In this document: positions 1-5,414 of the stretch, in pieces
Position numbering within the stretch: the stretch's first letter is position 1
Layout of the letters: each line of letters begins with the position of its first letter
Assembly: GCA_964430875.1 (NCBI GenBank)
Contig: CAYSHP010000113.1
Location: 1-5,541 of the forward strand
Length of the DNA: 5,541 nucleotides
Direction: 5' to 3'
DNA from: M55B127 sp035269185
GTDB taxonomy: Bacteria; Bacillota; Halanaerobiia; Halanaerobiales; M55B127
Notes under the pieces: model-generated
The model's database searches: none
What the model was told of the DNA's origin: nothing
What the model saw: the letters and a program-made list of their open reading frames with translations, nothing else
Position numbers and translations under genes: made by a program

Positions 1-80
1 GAATAAATAAATAATATGTGTGATTTTGATAGATAGAGATTTGAAAATAATAAGGTTGTAAATTTAAAAAATACCTTAAC

Positions 81-85
81 AGGAG
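81..85 (+). promoter_or_regulatory. Shine-Dalgarno site of the MBL-fold gene
   Basis: AGGAG lies 9 nt before the ATG at 95 and fixes that start. The rest of the 94-nt leader is very AT-rich. TTGAAA at 41-46 followed after 16 nt by TTTAAA at 63-68 is a possible but weak sigma-A-like promoter pair. I see no readable end of an upstream gene in positions 1-94 on either strand. Confidence 0.75.
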
Positions 86-94
86 TTAATACAA

Positions 95-1042
95 ATGAGA
101 AACCTTAGAATAATTGCAACTGAATCATTAGGAGTAAGAAGTCTGTGTTGTACAGTAAAAACAAATAACAGAAAAGTAGTAATAGATCCTGGCATTGCTC
201 TTGGCTATCTAAGAAAAGGTCTTTTACCACATCCTATCCAAATAGCAGCAGATGAAATTTTAAGAGATAAAATAATAAGAGAATTAAAAGAAGCAACTGA
301 CATTGTAATAAGTCATTATCACGGAGACCATATTCCTTTAGCTGAAGCTAATCCTTACCAGCTTGCTTTAGACTCTGTTTTAAAATATATTAAAGATATA
401 CCTATTTGGGCTAAAGGTTTAGAAAATGAATCTCATAAAATGCAGGAAAGAGGCTGGAATATAAGGATGAATGCCGATAAATTCAAAATTGGTGAAGGAC
501 AAACAGATAAAGAATTACATTTTAAATTTCCAGTCTTTCACGGAGAAAAAGACTCTAACTTAGGTAGGGTGATGATGACAGAAATAAATTTAAAAAATAA
601 AAAATTCATACACGCTTCTGATATTCAGTTTTTGTATGAAAAAACAATTGATAAAATAATAAAAAGAGAACCAGATATTGTTTTAGCCAGTGGTCCTCCT
701 TTATACCTATCACATATTGATGATAAAATGTTAAATAGAGCCAAAGAAAACATTTTAAAGTTAAGTGAAGTGGTTAGTCTTTTAATTATAGATCACCATC
801 TTCTGCGGAATGAAGCTGGTTTGCAGTATTTAAGAGAACTTGATTTGAGTTCTTCTAATAAGATAATGTGTGCTGCCGATTTTATGGGGATAAAACCGCA
901 GCTATTAGAAGCAAGAAGAGAAGAATTATATAATAGATTTCCTGTGCCCAAGGACTGGCATGATAGATATGAAGAAGGTAAAGTAACTACTCAATATTAT
1001 CTAGCAGAAGCTCGCAAAAGACTTGCTAATTTTATATATTAA
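95..1042 (+). CDS. MBL-fold metallo-hydrolase, UPF0282 family
   Basis: This 315-residue protein has the metallo-beta-lactamase fold signature HYHGDH at residues 74-79, the usual H-x-H-x-D-H di-metal site. Further likely metal ligands are H149 (in FHG) and D176 (in HASD), with a DHH motif at 233-235. The N-terminal part (E-S-L-G-V-R-S around residues 10-16, then I-D-P-G at 30-33 and an L-P-H-P stretch near 44-47) matches the UPF0282 group, which I know from archaea and some anaerobic bacteria. Length fits that group and all expected metal residues are visible, so it should be an active, probably cytoplasmic hydrolase; no signal peptide or membrane segment is seen. Its substrate is unknown. It is the first gene of the window, 34 nt ahead of the cyclase-like gene. 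The family call is confident and the biochemical role is open. Confidence 0.9.
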   Translation: MRNLRIIATESLGVRSLCCTVKTNNRKVVIDPGIALGYLRKGLLPHPIQIAADEILRDKIIRELKEATDIVISHYHGDHIPLAEANPYQLALDSVLKYIKDIPIWAKGLENESHKMQERGWNIRMNADKFKIGEGQTDKELHFKFPVFHGEKDSNLGRVMMTEINLKNKKFIHASDIQFLYEKTIDKIIKREPDIVLASGPPLYLSHIDDKMLNRAKENILKLSEVVSLLIIDHHLLRNEAGLQYLRELDLSSSNKIMCAADFMGIKPQLLEARREELYNRFPVPKDWHDRYEEGKVTTQYYLAEARKRLANFIY

Positions 1043-1065
1043 TAATAAAAATATTTGTTTTAATA

Positions 1066-1071
1066 GAGGTG
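1066..1071 (+). promoter_or_regulatory. Shine-Dalgarno site deciding the cyclase-like start
   Basis: GAGGTG lies 5 nt before the ATG at 1077. The frame stays open upstream to a TTG at 1023, but that start would overlap the preceding gene, has no SD site and adds 18 residues unlike the family N-terminus. The ATG at 1077 is therefore preferred. Confidence 0.75.
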
Positions 1072-1076
1072 TTAAA

Positions 1077-1640
1077 ATGTTAATAGATTTAACAATAGAA
1101 GTCACACCTAAATTAAGAGAACAAGCTTTAACTAATGAAAAGAGAACAGTAGGTGGTCATATTGCCACCCATTTTGATATAATGGATAAAGAGTTTCCTT
1201 TGGAGTATGTAAAAAGACAGGCTATTGTTTTTAATGTTAGTAACATTGAAGAAAACAAAATAAAAATTGAAAATATTGATCTAGATAAAATTAAAGAGAA
1301 TATGTTTGTCGGATTTTATACAGGTTTTTTAAAAAAATTTGGTTATGGAACCAAACAATATTTTAATGAACATCCTCAATTGTCCAAAGATTTGATCAAT
1401 CGGTTATTAGATGAGAAGATATCAATTATTGGGATTGACTTTGTAGGAATTAGAAGAAGAAAAGAACATTCTGAAATGGATCAATATTGTGCAGATCGAG
1501 GTGTCTTTATTGTTGAAAATATCTGTAATTTTGAACAAATTCTAAAAGACAAAAAATTCAAACAGTTTAAAGCCTATACCTTTCCTATTAAATATTCTGA
1601 AATGTCGGGCTTGCCCTGTCGTGTTGTAGCCGAAGTGTAA
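1077..1640 (+). CDS. Cyclase-family (kynurenine formamidase-like fold) protein, divergent
   Basis: From the ATG at 1077 the protein has 187 residues and begins M-L-I-D-L-T, as family members do. The metal-site signature is H28-x-x-T31-H32-x-D34, corresponding to the family H-x-G-T-H-x-D, with alanine replacing the glycine and without the usual following A-P-x-H. G-I-D at 119-121, E147-N148 and the end (S-G-L-P-C-R-V-V-A) also match the cyclase family (PF04199), whose characterised members hydrolyse N-formylkynurenine or related amides. At the position of the conserved downstream histidine, 12 residues before E147, there is D135. Related short proteins with a H-x-x-T-H-F-D-x-M-x-K-E-F-P-L pattern are known to me from clostridia, so this looks like a subfamily trait rather than decay. 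Substrate unknown; no tryptophan-degradation gene is nearby. It lies between the MBL hydrolase and the PhzF gene and may be co-transcribed with them. Confidence 0.85.
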   Translation: MLIDLTIEVTPKLREQALTNEKRTVGGHIATHFDIMDKEFPLEYVKRQAIVFNVSNIEENKIKIENIDLDKIKENMFVGFYTGFLKKFGYGTKQYFNEHPQLSKDLINRLLDEKISIIGIDFVGIRRRKEHSEMDQYCADRGVFIVENICNFEQILKDKKFKQFKAYTFPIKYSEMSGLPCRVVAEV

Positions 1641-1658
1641 TTTGCTTTATTAAATCTT

Positions 1659-1665
1659 AAGGAGG
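1659..1665 (+). promoter_or_regulatory. Strong Shine-Dalgarno site of the PhzF gene
   Basis: AAGGAGG is a near-perfect anti-SD complement, 7 nt before the ATG at 1673. It is the strongest ribosome binding site in the left half of the window and suggests good translation of the PhzF-family gene. Confidence 0.8.
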
Positions 1666-1672
1666 AAAAACA

Positions 1673-2458
1673 ATGGAAATATATCAGGTAGATGCTTTTA
1701 CAAATCAACCATATAAAGGTAATCCAGCTGCTGTCTGTATTTTAGATACACTGCAAGAAGTAAGCTGGCTGACAGATGTAGCAAGAGAGATGAGTTTACC
1801 TGAAACCGCTTTTCTTTTTAAGCAAAAGGACGGATATAACTTGCGATGGTTTACTCCGACCAGTGAGGTTGACCTCTGTGGACACGCTACTTTAGCGAGT
1901 GCCCATGTTCTCTGGGAAACAAAGAGAGTAGATAAAACCCAAGATATTAAATTTAATACTAAAAGCGGTCTTCTAGTAGCAAGAAAAAATGATCAATGGA
2001 TTGAATTAGACTTTCCGATTGAAGCCCCCAAAGAAGAATTTGCACCACAAATTCTTTTAAATGCTCTGGATGTTAAACCTATATATGTAGGTAAAAATCG
2101 TTTTGATTATCTAATTGAAGTAGAGTCTGAAGAAATTGTTAAAAATTTAGATCCAGATTTTAGACTATTAAAAAAAGTTGAGTCTAGGGGTGTGATAGTA
2201 ACAAGCAGATCTAGTTTTAAGAGATATGACTTTATCTCAAGATTTTTTGCTCCCTCAATTGGTATAGATGAAGACCCAGTAACTGGTTCAGCTCACTGTG
2301 CTTTAGCTCCCTACTGGCAGAATAAGTTAAATATAAATGAGTTTTTAGCTTATCAGGCTTCTGAAAGAGGGGGAAGTCTTAAGATCAGATTAGGAGATAA
2401 GAGAGTTTATCTAAGTGGACAAGCAGTCACAGTTTTAAAAGGTGATTTATATCATTAA
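1673..2458 (+). CDS. PhzF-family isomerase
   Basis: The 261-residue protein is a complete PhzF-family member. The N-terminus (V-D-A-F-T at 6-10, G-N-P-A-A-V at 16-21) is diagnostic. E44, in P-E-T-A-F, is the position of the catalytic glutamate. R-W-F-T-P at 58-62 and C-G-H-A-T at 69-73 complete the first half of the active site, and D-P-V-T-G-S-A-H at 201-208 with G-G-S near 233-235 the second half. The fold is a pseudo-dimer of two diaminopimelate-epimerase-like halves. PhzF itself isomerises a dihydro-hydroxyanthranilate intermediate in phenazine synthesis, but most family members are uncharacterised and no other phenazine gene is present here, so phenazine synthesis should not be inferred. 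It is cytoplasmic, with no signal peptide. It starts 32 nt after the cyclase-like gene and ends about 100 nt before the degenerate region. Confidence 0.93.
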   Translation: MEIYQVDAFTNQPYKGNPAAVCILDTLQEVSWLTDVAREMSLPETAFLFKQKDGYNLRWFTPTSEVDLCGHATLASAHVLWETKRVDKTQDIKFNTKSGLLVARKNDQWIELDFPIEAPKEEFAPQILLNALDVKPIYVGKNRFDYLIEVESEEIVKNLDPDFRLLKKVESRGVIVTSRSSFKRYDFISRFFAPSIGIDEDPVTGSAHCALAPYWQNKLNINEFLAYQASERGGSLKIRLGDKRVYLSGQAVTVLKGDLYH

Positions 2459-2481
2459 TTTAGATAATGATTTACAATTAT

Positions 2482-2490
2482 AGGGAGAGG
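2482..2490 (+). promoter_or_regulatory. Orphan Shine-Dalgarno-like site without a start codon
   Basis: AGGGAGAGG would be a good ribosome binding site, yet no ATG, GTG or TTG follows at 5-12 nt. The reading frame that continues into the remnant at 2495-2809 has a TAA at 2492-2494. The purines are flanked by complementary AATTAT (2476-2481) and ATAATT (2491-2496), which could form a weak A-T-only stem, probably by chance. The simplest reading is the SD site of a gene whose 5' part has been deleted. Confidence 0.45.
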
Positions 2491-2494
2491 ATAA

Positions 2495-2809
2495 TTATTA
2501 GATATTTTAGAAGGAAATTTTGCTGATGAAAGAAAATTATATAATAGAGACTTTAAATTAATGACTAACAATGGTGGTCAGGGTTCTTGGTATACAATTG
2601 GTTATAAAATAGCAGTTGTTATTGAGAAAACAGCTAGTCGAGATCTTCTAATTAAATGTATGCAGGATCTAACCAAATTATACTTTCATTATAATCGACT
2701 GGTTGAACAATATAATAAAAAACAAAATAAAAATCTACCTAAATGGGATTATAAGATAATTGATTTTTTGCAAAATAAATTAAGAGAAAAACAATTTAGG
2801 GGGGAGTAA
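2495..2809 (+). pseudogene. C-terminal remnant of a DUF5700-like putative zinc peptidase
   Basis: The frame is open from 2495 after a TAA at 2492-2494 and ends at TAA 2807-2809. The first ATG in frame is at 2561 and would give an 82-residue product, but it has no SD site. The sequence before that ATG (L-E-G-N-F-A-D-E-R-K-L-Y) reads as continuous protein, so the ATG looks like an internal methionine. The segment W-Y-T-I-G-Y-K-I-A-V-V-I-E-K, followed by L-I-K-C-M-Q-D and K-L-Y-F-H-Y-N, resembles from memory the C-terminal end of DUF5700 putative Zn-dependent proteases of Firmicutes. The catalytic H-E-x-x-H region of such proteins should lie upstream and is absent. Its end supplies the SD site of the next gene, which begins 2 nt after the stop, so translation through it may still matter. 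It could alternatively be a small expressed protein from 2561; I consider that less likely. Confidence 0.6.
2798..2806 (+). promoter_or_regulatory. Shine-Dalgarno site supporting a TTG start
   Basis: AGGGGGGAG overlaps the last codons of the peptidase remnant and ends 5 nt before TTG at 2812. It makes TTG the convincing start of the first GNAT gene; the next in-frame ATG, at residue 31, would cut away the first strand and helix of the GNAT fold. Confidence 0.75.
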
Positions 2810-2811
2810 AA

Positions 2812-3309
2812 TTGAAGATCAAACTAAAAGAAGCTAAAGAAAAAGATGTTGAGTTTTTAGCTAAAGTCTGTCGAGATGCAAAAGATGCCTATTCTGAGAT
2901 AATGCCAGAGGCTTTTGAAAAACAGGCTAAGGAATTTGAAAAAGAAGGGCTGCCAGAAGATTATAAAATATATATTATTAAAGGTGATGACAAAAAAATA
3001 GGATTTGTGGGAGTAACTGATTTAACAGAAAAGACAGCTTACTTAGTTGGACTTTATTTACTTAATGATTATCAGCGCAAAGGTTATGGTAAACAAACTG
3101 TAGATAAATTAATAAAATTACTGAAAGAAAAAGATTATAATAAGATCTGCTTATTAGTACATAATGAAGCAGAATGGGCTATTGACTTTTATAAAAAAGA
3201 AAAATTTGTTAGTGTCACAGGGTGTGAAGATATTATAAAAGAATATTCAGGTGGCAGGATGGAAGATTATTATCTACCCTCTACTATCTTTATGGAAAAG
3301 AACTTTTAA
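2812..3309 (+). CDS. GNAT-family N-acetyltransferase
   Basis: This 165-residue protein starts at TTG behind a strong SD site. It has the GNAT layout: an opening strand (I-K-L-K-E-A-K-E-K-D) leading into helix 1, a G-F-V-G-V strand at 64-68, a V-G-L-Y-L strand at 79-83, and the acetyl-CoA pyrophosphate-binding loop Q88-R-K-G-Y-G93, an intact Q/R-x-x-G-x-G/A motif. A later L-V-H-N-E-A-E-W-A-I-D-F-Y-K-K segment is the usual motif B helix before the C-terminal strands. The enzyme should transfer an acetyl group from acetyl-CoA to an amine; the substrate cannot be told from sequence. It begins 2 nt after the remnant's stop and is followed after 24 nt by the 2H-phosphoesterase gene, so it is likely in one transcript with the genes downstream. 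Confidence 0.9.
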   Translation: MKIKLKEAKEKDVEFLAKVCRDAKDAYSEIMPEAFEKQAKEFEKEGLPEDYKIYIIKGDDKKIGFVGVTDLTEKTAYLVGLYLLNDYQRKGYGKQTVDKLIKLLKEKDYNKICLLVHNEAEWAIDFYKKEKFVSVTGCEDIIKEYSGGRMEDYYLPSTIFMEKNF

Positions 3310-3316
3310 ATAACAA

Positions 3317-3323
3317 GAGGGGG
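3317..3323 (+). promoter_or_regulatory. Shine-Dalgarno site of the 2H-phosphoesterase gene
   Basis: GAGGGGG lies 10 nt before the ATG at 3334. The spacing is slightly long, but no other start codon fits better. Confidence 0.6.
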
Positions 3324-3333
3324 TTATATAAAT

Positions 3334-3861
3334 ATGGTAAATAAAGCAGATAGAAGTATACTAATATTATTACCAGACAATGAAATAAAAGGTATGGAAG
3401 AATTTCGTAATCAGTATATCCAAAGTGAAGGAAAAAAAGTGCCTTTCCATATAACCTTACTGCCTGATTTCTATTTGCCCAGGCAATTAAATGATAATAT
3501 AATTAACAAATTAAGTCTAATTGCAAATACTTTTCCCAAATTTGATTTTCAGGCAGTACCGATTTCTTCTTTTCCCACAAGTAAGGTGATCTATTTATCA
3601 CCTGTACCGGTAGGATCAATTGAACAGTTAGTATATAAATTAAAAAGTATTTTACCTAAATATAAAGAAGATGATATTAATGATTACATCTACCATATGA
3701 CAATTGCAATGGGTAATACTTATGATAAAACGAATGATATTATACAAGATTATTTTAATAAGTTCGGCAGAGATTCTTTAAAACTTAAAGCAGGTAAATT
3801 AGCAATTTATATTAAAAGGCAAGGTAAGTGGAGTGAATATAAATCTTTTGAATTAAGTTAA
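3334..3861 (+). CDS. 2H phosphoesterase / 2'-5' RNA ligase-like protein
   Basis: The 175-residue protein carries two H-x-T motifs, H39-I-T41 (in P-F-H-I-T-L-L) and H121-M-T123 (in Y-H-M-T-I-A), separated by 82 residues as expected for the two-lobed 2H phosphoesterase fold (LigT / RNA 2'-5' ligase-like). Each motif is followed by a hydrophobic strand, and the opening S-I-L-I-L-L-P strand is typical. Family members cleave or form 2'-5' linkages or open 2',3'-cyclic phosphates on RNA or nucleotides; which one applies here cannot be decided. Both catalytic histidines and threonines are present, so activity is likely. No signal peptide or membrane segment is visible. It lies 24 nt after the first GNAT and about 26 nt before the second. 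Confidence 0.87.
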   Translation: MVNKADRSILILLPDNEIKGMEEFRNQYIQSEGKKVPFHITLLPDFYLPRQLNDNIINKLSLIANTFPKFDFQAVPISSFPTSKVIYLSPVPVGSIEQLVYKLKSILPKYKEDDINDYIYHMTIAMGNTYDKTNDIIQDYFNKFGRDSLKLKAGKLAIYIKRQGKWSEYKSFELS

Positions 3862-3872
3862 GTCTGTTTTAT

Positions 3873-3879
3873 AGGGTGG
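3873..3879 (+). promoter_or_regulatory. Shine-Dalgarno site deciding a TTG start of the second GNAT
   Basis: AGGGTGG contains the GTG at 3876 that could be taken as the start, but a start codon cannot sit inside its own ribosome binding site. With TTG at 3888 the spacing is 8 nt and the protein begins M-I-N-I-R-K-A, a typical GNAT opening. Confidence 0.7.
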
Positions 3880-3887
3880 AATACTTT

Positions 3888-4349
3888 TTGATTAATATTA
3901 GAAAGGCAGTAATTGAGGATCAAGAGAAATTAAATGAATTTGTGATTTCAATGATTGGTGACAGTAACCCCGCAGAAGTAGCTAATAATGTTGTTAAAGA
4001 TTTCTTTGTAAATGAATATATAAATACCTTTACGGTTGTAAAAGAAGGGAAAATAATCGGATTTTCTGTCTTAAAAGAAGCACCTTTTGAAGGAGCTAAT
4101 AATGTTGCTGAAATTGTCTGGTTAAAAATCGATGAACCTTATCAAAAAAATGGTTGTAGAGATATTGTGGTTGATTATGTAGAAAAGTTTGCATCAGGGA
4201 AAGATATTAGAAAACTATATGTTAAAACTTCGTCTGAAAACAAACAGGCAGTTTGCTTTTGGATTAAAGAAGGTTATAAATTTGAAGCAAGGTTGTCTGA
4301 TTTTAGCTTTGAAGGCCACGATGACTATTATCTAACTAAAAAGTTATAG
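3888..4349 (+). CDS. GNAT-family acetyltransferase with atypical acetyl-CoA loop
   Basis: With the TTG start at 3888 the protein has 153 residues (157 if GTG 3876 is used). The GNAT pattern is clear: I-N-I-R-K-A-V-I-E-D opening, K-I-I-G-F-S-V strand at 55-61, V-A-E-I-V-W-L-K-I strand at 73-81, then the acetyl-CoA loop and a helix, and motif B (V-K-T-S-S-E-N-K-Q-A-V-C-F-W) followed by E-G-Y-K-F-E. The end, G-H-D-D-Y-Y-L-T-K-K-L, is typical of many Firmicute GNATs. The loop reads Q86-K-N-G89-C-R91: the last glycine or alanine of Q/R-x-x-G-x-G/A is an arginine, which may weaken acetyl-CoA binding or mark a divergent or non-catalytic member. The frame is intact, so this is not obvious decay. Substrate unknown. 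It precedes the synthetase gene by 15 nt. Confidence 0.85.
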   Translation: MINIRKAVIEDQEKLNEFVISMIGDSNPAEVANNVVKDFFVNEYINTFTVVKEGKIIGFSVLKEAPFEGANNVAEIVWLKIDEPYQKNGCRDIVVDYVEKFASGKDIRKLYVKTSSENKQAVCFWIKEGYKFEARLSDFSFEGHDDYYLTKKL

Positions 4350-4353
4350 AAGC

Positions 4354-4359
4354 GAGGGG
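4354..4359 (+). promoter_or_regulatory. Shine-Dalgarno site of the RelA/SpoT-domain gene
   Basis: GAGGGG ends 5 nt before the ATG at 4365, between the stop of the second GNAT and the synthetase start. The 15-nt gap argues for translation from a shared transcript. Confidence 0.7.
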
Positions 4360-4364
4360 TAGAG

Positions 4365-5414
4365 ATGGCTAAAGATATAAAAGTGAAAAAAGCTGTCAAT
4401 TGGTTTGAAAACAATAGAGAAAGATACAAAAAACTGGCTAATAAAGTTGAAAATATTATAAAAGAAATGCTAATAGAAAAAGATATATATTACCACAGTA
4501 TAGCAAGTCGGGCCAAGAAAGTAGATAGCTTTACAAGAAAAGCCAAACGAGATAAATATACAGAACCTAGTAAAGAAATAACTGATTTAGCAGGGATTAG
4601 AATCGTTACGCTTTTTGAAAAGGATGTGCATGAGATTAGTGATCTAATAAAAAATGTCTTTATAATTGATTATGAAAATAGTGAAGATAAATCAGATCTA
4701 CTTGATGCTGACAAGATGGGATATAAGTCTGTCCATTATATCGCTAATTTAACTCAAGAATTAGTCAATAATAAAGATTATAAAATATTTAAAGACCTTC
4801 AGTTTGAGATTCAAATTAGAAGTATCTTACAACATGCCTGGGCTGAAATAGAACATGACAGAAACTATAAGCTTAAAGGTAACTTGCCGAAACATTTACA
4901 GCGTAGATTTTATGCTTTATCGGGCATGTTAGAGATGGCAGATAGGGAATTTAATTTACTAGCCGAAGAAGTGGATGAGTATAAACAAAAAGTAAAGGAA
5001 CTCACTAGAAATGGTGAAATTGATATTGAAATAACGGCTACTTCTTTACAAAAATATCTATTAAATGAATTTAGGGCAGAAGTTAATAAAGGTATTATAG
5101 AACCCACTTTTAAGAACAAATCGCAAGAAATAACCAATGAATTATCAAATTATGGAATTTGGGATTTAGTAAATCTTGATTCAATAGTTCCTAATGATAT
5201 TCATGCGGTAATCACTGATAAGCTTTCGGAAAGAGAGAGTTTAAATTTTAATTATCTCTTAAAATTGATTATGACTGTCAATGATTACCATAAGTATTTT
5301 GAAAAAGTATGGAATAATAAATCTGATTTTATAAACCAGGTAACTATTAAAATCATTAAAGAATATAATATTCCTATTGAAAAGTTAGCTAAAGAGTATA
5401 ATATTAGTATCTAG
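4365..5414 (+). CDS. RelA/SpoT-type (p)ppGpp-synthetase-domain protein with C-terminal extension
   Basis: The 349-residue protein contains a nucleotide pyrophosphokinase (synthetase) domain over about residues 25-200. Visible motifs are the ATP-binding basic stretch S-R-A-K-K-V-D-S-F at 48-56, the D74-L-A-G-I-R79 metal/nucleotide motif, the G-loop G119-Y-K-S-V-H-Y125 for the acceptor nucleotide, and E148-I-Q-I-R152 followed by Q156-H-A-W-A-E-I-E-H164. There is no N-terminal HD hydrolase domain and no TGS/ACT region, so it is a single-domain synthetase, not the bifunctional Rel. Typical small alarmone synthetases are about 210-250 residues; here about 150 further residues follow: a charged helix near 197-214, then a mixed helical region I do not recognise. 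It could make (p)ppGpp, or, like the toxSAS group, use ATP to pyrophosphorylate other targets such as the tRNA 3' end. Residues 332-338 and 343-349 repeat K-E-Y-N-I-x-I. It is the last gene of the run. Confidence 0.9.
   Translation: MAKDIKVKKAVNWFENNRERYKKLANKVENIIKEMLIEKDIYYHSIASRAKKVDSFTRKAKRDKYTEPSKEITDLAGIRIVTLFEKDVHEISDLIKNVFIIDYENSEDKSDLLDADKMGYKSVHYIANLTQELVNNKDYKIFKDLQFEIQIRSILQHAWAEIEHDRNYKLKGNLPKHLQRRFYALSGMLEMADREFNLLAEEVDEYKQKVKELTRNGEIDIEITATSLQKYLLNEFRAEVNKGIIEPTFKNKSQEITNELSNYGIWDLVNLDSIVPNDIHAVITDKLSERESLNFNYLLKLIMTVNDYHKYFEKVWNNKSDFINQVTIKIIKEYNIPIEKLAKEYNISI
5358..5405 (+). repeat. Short 33-nt-period direct repeat at the 3' end of the synthetase gene
   Basis: AAAGAATATAATATT at 5358-5372 recurs as AAAGAGTATAATATT at 5391-5405 with one mismatch. 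In protein it gives K-E-Y-N-I-P-I and K-E-Y-N-I-S-I, 11 residues apart, the second copy forming the C-terminus. It may be a small internal duplication or a helical protein repeat. Confidence 0.5.

Noticed and set aside
51..78. TAAGGT / ACCTTA inverted repeat in the leader of the MBL gene
   Set aside because: A 6-bp stem with a 16-nt AT-rich loop is easily expected by chance in such sequence, and nothing else suggests a riboswitch or operator.
1023..1076. N-terminal extension of the cyclase-like protein from a TTG at 1023
   Set aside because: It overlaps the end of the MBL gene, lacks an SD site and adds residues unlike the family; the ATG at 1077 has a good SD.
1673..2458. Phenazine biosynthesis locus
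   Set aside because: Only a PhzF-family protein is present; these isomerases are widespread and no other phenazine gene is in the window.
2476..2496. AATTAT / ATAATT stem enclosing the SD-like purine tract as a translational switch
   Set aside because: The stem has only six A-T pairs, and no start codon follows the purine tract, so regulation of translation here is unlikely.
3876..3887. GTG start for the second GNAT
   Set aside because: The GTG is part of the AGGGTGG SD site itself; TTG at 3888 gives proper spacing and a typical GNAT N-terminus.
4910..5137. 75-residue open frame on the minus strand
   Set aside because: It lies wholly inside the synthetase gene, antisense to it, has a serine-rich sequence without domain features and no SD site; it is a shadow of the + strand gene.
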